Assembly (NCBI RefSeq): GCF_014779555.2
Contig: NZ_CP094357.1
Coordinates: 4,402,001-4,466,000 of the forward strand
DNA: 64,000 nt
Origin: Lysobacter capsici
Lineage (GTDB): Bacteria; Pseudomonadota; Gammaproteobacteria; Xanthomonadales; Xanthomonadaceae
Reading direction: 5' to 3'
Of the stretch, positions 58,740 through 64,000 are shown in pieces (the first letter of the stretch is position 1; each line of letters starts with the position of its first letter). The notes beneath the pieces were generated by a model that was given only the letters and a program-made list of their open reading frames with translations, did not search any database and was not told where the DNA came from. The position numbers were made by a program, and so were the translations under genes.

Positions 58740-59432
58740 TCAGCGAGAAGACGGCGCAGCAGCAGCCGAAACGTCCGCCGCCCCGCCTTGCCACTCGTCC
58801 ACGATCAAGCGCACCCGCGCGCTCGCGCGGCGCGCGTCCAGCCGCGACGGCAGATCGCCGCTGGCGGGCCATTGGTAGGCGATGGTCCAGCCGCCCTGTT
58901 CGATCGACAGCGGGCGGCCGTCCGGGCCGGGGGTCAGTTTCGCCGCGGCGCCGCCTTCGGCCGGCAGGCCGCGCAGCCAATTGCCGAGCGCTTCGACCGG
59001 GATGTCCCAGCCGGTGGTTTCCAGCAGCAGGGCGGCGGCGTTGTCGCCGCTGCGCGGGCCGCCTTCCAGGCCTTCCAGGCGGGCTTCGCCCGGGCCGCCG
59101 ACCAGTCGCCAGCTTTGCCGGGTCACCGGCGCGCTGAGCGCGACTTCGAAGCGTTCGCCGCGCTGAGTCCACTCGATCCGGCCGCTGCCGCCCTTGCCAG
59201 CGTTGGACACGGCGATGCGGCCGGTCAACGACCACTCGTTCCCCGCGCGCACCCGCTGCGCGCGCGCGGCTTCGCGCTGCGCGGCGTCGGCGGCGGGCAC
59301 CACGGTTTCGCCGGCGGGACGCTTGACCGCGCCGCCCACGCAGGCGCTCAGCCCAAGCGCCAACATCGCGATCACGGCCGTGCGCGTCAGCGCCGCGCGC
59401 ATGCCGCCGACGACGGCCACCGAAGCAGCCAT
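58740..59432 (-). CDS. lolB: Outer-membrane lipoprotein insertion protein LolB
   Basis: The 230-residue protein receives lipoproteins from LolA and inserts them into the outer membrane. It has a lipobox (LGLSAC), then [40 protein letters not shown] and [11 protein letters not shown], the LolB fold. The ATG at 59432 overlaps the upstream TPR stop (TGATG); a start at 59402 (MRAALTRT) would give a more usual signal peptide, so the N-terminus is uncertain. Confidence 0.93.
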   Translation of the reverse strand: MAASVAVVGGMRAALTRTAVIAMLALGLSACVGGAVKRPAGETVVPAADAAQREAARAQRVRAGNEWSLTGRIAVSNAGKGGSGRIEWTQRGERFEVALSAPVTRQSWRLVGGPGEARLEGLEGGPRSGDNAAALLLETTGWDIPVEALGNWLRGLPAEGGAAAKLTPGPDGRPLSIEQGGWTIAYQWPASGDLPSRLDARRASARVRLIVDEWQGGAADVSAAAAPSSR

Positions 59433-61240
59433 CACAGCCCGTACTTCTTCAACGCCCGCAGCAGCGAGCGGTTTTCCGGATCGATCTTGCGCGCCTGTTC
59501 GAAGTACTTGCGCGCCTCGTCGCGGCGCCCGCTTTCCCACAGCACTTCGGCCAGGTGCGAGGCGATCTCGGCGTCTTTCTGCAAAGTCAGCGCGCGGCGC
59601 AGTTCGGTCTCGGCTTCCTGCACCCGGCCCAGGCGATACAGCACCCAGCCGTAGCTGTCGATGATCGCGGAGTTGTCGGGCTCGGCGGTGCGCGCGCGTT
59701 CGATGAGTTCCAGCGCTTCCTGATAACGGGTGGTGCGGTCGGCGAGCGTGTAGCCCAGCGCATTGAGCGCGGCCACGCTGTCGGGTTCGGCGACCAGGAT
59801 GCGGCGGAAATCGGCTTCGGCGCGGGCCACGTCGTCGCGGCGCTCCCAGCTCAGGGCGCGGGCGTAGAGGATTTCCGGTTCGTCCGGGAACGCGGCCAGG
59901 CCGCGCGCGAACGCGTCGCTTTCGCCGCTGTCGCTCTTGTCCTCGGCGCGCAGGCTGGCTTCCAGGATGTAGGCGTCGCGGCGGGTTTCGTCCTCGGCCG
60001 AGGCGTCGGACTGGATCGCGCGCAGGCTGGCGTAGGCCTCGTCGCCGCGGTGCAGCTTGTGCAGCACGTTGGCGCTGCGCAGGCGCGCGATCGAGCGCTG
60101 CGAGCCGCCGGGCACGCCCTGGTACCAGTTCAGCGCTTCCTCGTTGCGTTCGAGGAATTCGGCCATCTGCGCCAGCAGCAGACGCCGCGCCGGGTCGGGC
60201 TTGGCGGCGTCGGCGCGCAGTTCGTCGTACAGCTTGGTCAGGGTCGGCTTGTCCTCGGCGCGGGCTAGGTAGGACGCGCGCAAGGCATAGGTCTGCTCGT
60301 CCTGCGGGCCGCGCGCGAGCACCGCGGCGACGTTCTGGAAGTCGTTGAGCCCTTCGTACTGCTCGGCGATCAAGGCGCGTAGATTGTTGTCGGTGTCGGC
60401 CAGCGGCACCAGGGTCGAGAGCAACTGCTGGGCCTGCTCGGTCTTGCCGTCCTCGCGCAGCTGACTGACCCGCAGCAATGCGACCCGCGGCTCGCCGGGG
60501 AAGCGCTTGACCACTTCCTCGACGATGCGTTCGGTCAGCTTGGGCTGGTCGAGCCGCTGCGCCAGGCCGCCGAAGGCGACCCAGGCCATCAGATTGCGCG
60601 GCGGCATCTGCCCGCCGTCGATGATCTTCTCGAGCATGCGCCCGGCCTGCTGCGGGGTCTTGGACCCGGCGGTCAGCACGCCCAGCGCCTGGCGCCAGCC
60701 GGTGTCGGGATCGCCGCTCATCAGGTTGTTGAGCTGGCGCAGCGCGTCGCGCTCGTCGCCCCGGCGCAGCGCCAGGGTCGCCTCGGCGGCGTTGAGCGTC
60801 GGGCCCTTGCCGCCGAGCTTGCGCCACAGCGCCAGCGATTCGGACGCGGTCGTGTCCTGCTTGGCGACGATGGCGATGGTGGTCGCGCGCTCGGCCAGGG
60901 CCAGGTCGCCAGCGGCGCGCGCGGCCTTCAGATAGGCCGTGGCGGCATCGTTCAGCTTGCCGGCCTGCAGCGAGAATTCACCGCTGAGCAGCGATTCCAG
61001 CGACGCGCCGGTCGGGTCCTTGGCGGCCCGGGCCTGCATCTGGGCGCGGGCGGCGGCAAGCGCGGCGGCGGAGGGCTGGATCGGCGCGGCGGCGGCGCCG
61101 ACGGCGCCCGAGGCGAACGCCAGGACCACGCTCAGCAGCGCGATCGGCAGCCGGCGGATGGCATCGGCCGCGACCGCGGCCGGCTTACGTTTAGTTCTGT
61201 CTATTGGACCGATCGAGCAAATCGAATCGTAGAGAACCAC
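59432..61240 (-). CDS. Exported tetratricopeptide-repeat protein
   Basis: The 602-residue protein has an N-terminal signal-like segment (LPIALLSVVLAFASGAVGA) and about ten TPR-like helix pairs, clearest in the C-terminal half (AEADFRRILVAEPDSVAALN, IIDSYGWVLYRLGRVQEAET, EARKYFEQARKIDPENRSLL). It should be a periplasmic or envelope scaffold. The only start in frame is a GTG at 61240, which puts 28 residues before the hydrophobic part, longer than usual, so the start is uncertain. Its stop overlaps lolB. Proteins like it commonly precede lolB-ispE in Xanthomonadaceae. Confidence 0.85.
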   Translation of the reverse strand: MVLYDSICSIGPIDRTKRKPAAVAADAIRRLPIALLSVVLAFASGAVGAAAAPIQPSAAALAAARAQMQARAAKDPTGASLESLLSGEFSLQAGKLNDAATAYLKAARAAGDLALAERATTIAIVAKQDTTASESLALWRKLGGKGPTLNAAEATLALRRGDERDALRQLNNLMSGDPDTGWRQALGVLTAGSKTPQQAGRMLEKIIDGGQMPPRNLMAWVAFGGLAQRLDQPKLTERIVEEVVKRFPGEPRVALLRVSQLREDGKTEQAQQLLSTLVPLADTDNNLRALIAEQYEGLNDFQNVAAVLARGPQDEQTYALRASYLARAEDKPTLTKLYDELRADAAKPDPARRLLLAQMAEFLERNEEALNWYQGVPGGSQRSIARLRSANVLHKLHRGDEAYASLRAIQSDASAEDETRRDAYILEASLRAEDKSDSGESDAFARGLAAFPDEPEILYARALSWERRDDVARAEADFRRILVAEPDSVAALNALGYTLADRTTRYQEALELIERARTAEPDNSAIIDSYGWVLYRLGRVQEAETELRRALTLQKDAEIASHLAEVLWESGRRDEARKYFEQARKIDPENRSLLRALKKYGL

Positions 61241-61309
61241 GGCGAGACCAGTGGGCCGGTAGAATGGCGGCCTTCAGCAGCCCGCAGCTTATCGCAAGCA
61301 CCTGAACCG

Positions 61310-61441
61310 ATGTCCCGCGCCGCACACCGCCCGATGAAACTTTTTCGCAGCCTTGCGATGGCGGTCGCCCGTGCCCGCGCCCCAGTCGCGCGCCGCCTGC
61401 GCGCGCGCGGCTTTCATCCCTTCAGCCGCGGTCTGTCATGA
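61310..61441 (+). CDS. Possible leader peptide, 43 codons, overlapping hemA
   Basis: An ATG at 61310 opens a 43-codon frame that is very rich in Arg and Ala ([35 protein letters not shown]) and ends with TGA overlapping the hemA ATG as ATGA. The ribosome site is weak. The overlap would let its translation feed that of hemA. A chance open frame in GC-rich DNA is possible, so this is a candidate only. Confidence 0.35.
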   Translation: MSRAAHRPMKLFRSLAMAVARARAPVARRLRARGFHPFSRGLS

Positions 61442-62742
61442 GTTTGTTCGTCCTCGGCATCAACCATCAGACCGCGCCGGTCAGCCTGCGCGAACGCGTG
61501 GCGTTTTCCGGCGACGCGGTCGCGTCCGCGCTGACCGCGCTGCGCGCGCTGGCGCCGGTGCGCGAGGTCGCGCTGCTGTCGACCTGCAACCGCACCGAGC
61601 TGTACGCGGTGGCCGAGGACGGCGGCGATGCGCTGGCGCAATGGCTGGCCACGCATCCCGACGATGCCGGCGATCTGCACGCGTATCTGTACCGCCATCG
61701 CGACGCCGATGCGGTGCGGCATCTGTTCCGGGTCGCGACCGGGCTGGATTCGCTGGTGCTCGGCGAACCGCAGATCCTCGGCCAAGTGAAGGACGCGTGG
61801 GCCAGCGCGCGCGCCGCCGGCACGTTGGGCAGCCAGCTCGACCGGCTGTTCCAGCAAGCGTTCTCGACCGCCAAGCGCGCGCGCACCGATACCCGCATCG
61901 GCGCCAATCCGGTGTCGGTGGCCTCGGCCGCGGTGCGGCTGGCGCAGGAATCGTTCGCTCGACTGGACGATTCGACCGTGCTGCTGATCGGCGCGGGCGA
62001 GACGGTGGAACTGGCCGCGCGGCATCTGGTGCAGGCGAAGGCCAAGCGCCTGCTGATCGCCAACCGCACTCTCGCCCACGCCCAGGACCTCGCGACCCGC
62101 CATGGCGGCGTTGCATTGCCGTTGAGCGAACTCGACCGCCATCTGGGCGAGGCCGACATCGTGCTGTCGGCGACCGCGAGCCGCGAACCGGTGCTGCGCA
62201 AGCCGCAGGTCGCCGCCGCCCTAGCCACGCGCAAGCATCGGCCGATGCTGCTGCTGGATCTGGCGGTGCCGCGCGACATCGCCGCCGACGTGGCCGAGCT
62301 CAAGGACGTGTTCCTCTACACCGTCGACGACCTGGAACGTTCGATCGAAGACAACCGCCGCAGCCGCCGCGAAGCGGCGACCGAGGCCGAGGCCATCGTC
62401 GACCTGCAGGTCGCGCGCTTCGTCGAAACCCTGGCCGCGAGCACCCGCACCGCGCCGATCAAGCGCCTGCGCGATCACGGTCAGGCCGCGCGCGAAGAAG
62501 TGCTGGCCAAGGCGCGGCAGCAACTGCAATCGGGCCAGGACCCGGCCGAGGTGCTCAACTTCCTCGCCCACACCCTGACCAACCGCCTGCTGCACGCGCC
62601 GACCATCGCCCTGCGCGAAGCGGCGCTGACCGGCAATCCGGAGTTGGCTCGGGCGGCGGATAAGATGTTTCCAGCGGTGGATCCGGGAATCGGGAATGGG
62701 GAATCGGGAATAGAAACAGCGGATTCGTCGGACGATCGTTAG
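61438..62742 (+). CDS. hemA: Glutamyl-tRNA reductase
   Basis: The 434-residue enzyme starts haem synthesis by reducing glutamyl-tRNA. It has [20 protein letters not shown], the catalytic Cys C50 in [33 protein letters not shown], an NADPH-binding [13 protein letters not shown] and the C-terminal dimerisation helix region. The last 20 or so residues ([20 protein letters not shown]) come from the palindromic element that follows and are unlike the family. It is transcribed away from the TPR gene and followed by prfA. Confidence 0.96.
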   Translation: MSLFVLGINHQTAPVSLRERVAFSGDAVASALTALRALAPVREVALLSTCNRTELYAVAEDGGDALAQWLATHPDDAGDLHAYLYRHRDADAVRHLFRVATGLDSLVLGEPQILGQVKDAWASARAAGTLGSQLDRLFQQAFSTAKRARTDTRIGANPVSVASAAVRLAQESFARLDDSTVLLIGAGETVELAARHLVQAKAKRLLIANRTLAHAQDLATRHGGVALPLSELDRHLGEADIVLSATASREPVLRKPQVAAALATRKHRPMLLLDLAVPRDIAADVAELKDVFLYTVDDLERSIEDNRRSRREAATEAEAIVDLQVARFVETLAASTRTAPIKRLRDHGQAAREEVLAKARQQLQSGQDPAEVLNFLAHTLTNRLLHAPTIALREAALTGNPELARAADKMFPAVDPGIGNGESGIETADSSDDR

Positions 62743-62813
62743 CGACCAGATCGCATCGCTGCGCTCTTAGCTTTTCCGATTCCCGACTCCCGACTCCCCA
62801 TTCCCGGCTCCCC
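62682..62813. repeat. GGGAATCG-type palindromic element, copy 8 (in hemA end and before prfA)
   Basis: The left arm (CCGGGAATCGGGAATGGGGA, then ATCGGGAATAG) lies inside the hemA reading frame. The right arm (TTTTCCGATTCCCGACTCCC, then GACTCCCCATTCCCGG) ends one base before the prfA ATG, so a hairpin could hide the prfA ribosome site. Confidence 0.75.
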
Positions 62814-62814
62814 A

Positions 62815-63897
62815 ATGACCCCCACCCTGCGCCGCAAACTCGAAGCCCTGGTCGAACGCCGCGAAGAACTCGAACGACTGCTCGGCGATCCGGGCGTGAT
62901 CGGCGACAACGACCGCTTTCGCAAGCTGTCGCGCGAATTCGCCCAGCTCGAACCGGTCGCGATCGCCCTGGCCGAGGAAGCGCGGGCCAAGGCCGACCTC
63001 GCCGCGGCCGAAGCGATGCGCAACGATCCAGAGCTGCGCGAACTGGCCGACGAGGAAATCCTCGCCGCGCAGGCGCGGCTGGAACAGCTCGATGTCGAAC
63101 TGCTCGCGCACTTGATCCCGAAAGACCCGCGCGACGATGGCGACCTGTACCTGGAAGTGCGCGCCGGCACCGGCGGCGACGAGGCGGCGATCTTCGCCGG
63201 CGACCTGTTCCGGATGTACGCGCGCTACGCCGAACGCCAGGGCTGGAAGGTCGAGATCGAATCGTCCAATCCCGGCGAACACGGCGGCTACAAGGAAATC
63301 ATCGGCCGGGTCGAAGGCCGCGGCGCATATTCCAAGCTCAAATTCGAATCCGGCACCCACCGCGTGCAGCGCGTGCCGGAAACCGAATCGCAGGGTCGCA
63401 TCCACACCTCGGCGGCGACGGTCGCAATCATCGCGGTCGAGCCCGAGGGCGAGCCGATCGAGATCAATCCGGCCGATCTGAAGGTCGATACCTTCCGTTC
63501 CTCCGGCGCCGGCGGCCAGCACGTCAACAAGACCGAGTCGGCGATCCGCATCACCCACATCCCCAGCGGCGTGGTGGTCGAGAATCAGACCGAACGCAGC
63601 CAGCACGCCAACCGCGACAAGGCGCTCAAGCGCCTGCAGGCGATGCTGTCCGACGCCGCGGCGGCCAAGGCCGCGGCCGCGCAGGCGCAGGACCGGCGCC
63701 TGCAGGTCGGCAGCGGCGACCGCAGCCAGCGCATCCGCACCTACAACTTCCCGCAGGGCCGGATCACCGACCATCGCGTCGAGGGCCTGACCCTGTACGA
63801 CCTGCCGAACATCGTGGCCGGCGATCTGGACGGCTTGATCGGGCGTCTGATCCACGAGCATCAGGCCGACGAACTGGCGCGCTTGTCGGCCAGTTGA
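62815..63897 (+). CDS. prfA: Peptide chain release factor 1
   Basis: The 360-residue factor ends translation at UAA and UAG. The stop-codon reading motif is PET (P188-T190, PxT type) in [14 protein letters not shown], and the catalytic GGQ is at 233-235 in [16 protein letters not shown]. Length matches the family. It follows hemA by 72 bases, separated by the right arm of palindromic element 8. prmC, which methylates the GGQ, often follows, but the window ends here. Confidence 0.98.
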   Translation: MTPTLRRKLEALVERREELERLLGDPGVIGDNDRFRKLSREFAQLEPVAIALAEEARAKADLAAAEAMRNDPELRELADEEILAAQARLEQLDVELLAHLIPKDPRDDGDLYLEVRAGTGGDEAAIFAGDLFRMYARYAERQGWKVEIESSNPGEHGGYKEIIGRVEGRGAYSKLKFESGTHRVQRVPETESQGRIHTSAATVAIIAVEPEGEPIEINPADLKVDTFRSSGAGGQHVNKTESAIRITHIPSGVVVENQTERSQHANRDKALKRLQAMLSDAAAAKAAAAQAQDRRLQVGSGDRSQRIRTYNFPQGRITDHRVEGLTLYDLPNIVAGDLDGLIGRLIHEHQADELARLSAS

Positions 63898-63923
63898 GTC
63901 GCACCCGATCGCCGGCAACCCCG

Positions 63924-64000
63924 TCAGCCCCCTGTAGGAGCGGCGCAAGCCGCGACCGCGCCATCACGCCTGCGACGCCGATGAGTTTCGCGGTCGCGGC
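63924..64000. repeat. TAGGAGCGGCGCAAGCCGCG repeat (second copy)
   Basis: The unit seen at 16235-16271 recurs after prfA as GTAGGAGCGGCGCAAGCCGC followed by GACCGCG. An inverted CGCGGTCGCGGC at the window's end could pair with it. The element continues beyond the window. Confidence 0.7.

Noticed and set aside
59433-60827. A 695-residue frame covering lolB and much of the TPR gene
   Set aside because: Only the last 230 residues are LolB-like; the rest is the TPR gene read in another frame.

Overview
The window is about 64 kb of very GC-rich chromosome. It looks like a gammaproteobacterium of the Xanthomonadaceae/Lysobacteraceae, most likely Lysobacter or a close relative. That is an inference from the protein sequences, the local gene order (rpsL-rpsG-fusA-tuf running into the S10, spc and alpha clusters; a second tuf behind tRNA-Tyr/Gly/Thr; hemA-prfA facing away from a TPR gene-lolB-ispE), a pqq operon, and several families of short palindromic intergenic repeats. 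No rRNA, CRISPR array, insertion sequence, integrase or phage gene was seen.

Left part (1-18.9 kb, mixed strands): the 3' end of a hybrid sensor histidine kinase and a convergent LuxR-type response regulator, separated by repeat-rich DNA; malate dehydrogenase, a membrane-anchored glutaredoxin-like protein and a class I aminotransferase; a 5'-truncated gene remnant; a cyclophilin; typA/bipA; a small protein with an L7/L12-like C-terminus overlapping a DUF2127-like membrane protein; the compact pqqABCDE operon; an orphan 121-residue protein; an amidase-family lipoprotein; a small membrane protein, a class II DAHP synthase and dsbB.

Central part (19.1-57.6 kb, all minus strand): the core gene-expression block. 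Read in the direction of transcription it runs prs, rplY, pth, ychF, tRNA-Tyr, tRNA-Gly, tRNA-Thr, tuf2, tRNA-Trp, secE, nusG, rplK, rplA, rplJ, rplL, rpoB, rpoC, rpsL, rpsG, fusA, tuf1, the S10 genes (rpsJ to rpsQ), the spc genes (rplN to secY) and the alpha genes (rpsM to rplQ). It holds the ribosomal proteins, RNA polymerase core, elongation factors and translocon parts that are normally co-regulated with growth rate. Good sigma70-type promoters are visible before tRNA-Tyr, rpsL and rpsJ, with weaker candidates before rplK and rpsM.

Right part (57.7-64 kb): tRNA-Gln, ispE, lolB and a TPR protein on the minus strand, then hemA and prfA on the plus strand, ending in a repeat.

Most of the coding content is housekeeping; I found no convincing new multi-gene system. 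The unusual signals lie in and between the genes. At least eight copies of a palindromic element built from GGGAATCG-like units sit in intergenic gaps, and one supplies the C-terminus of HemA. Matching hairpins over both tuf stop codons show compensatory base changes. The ispE reading frame ends inside the tRNA-Gln anticodon loop. A 43-codon Arg-rich reading frame overlaps the hemA start. Hairpins fill unusually wide gaps inside the spc and alpha clusters.
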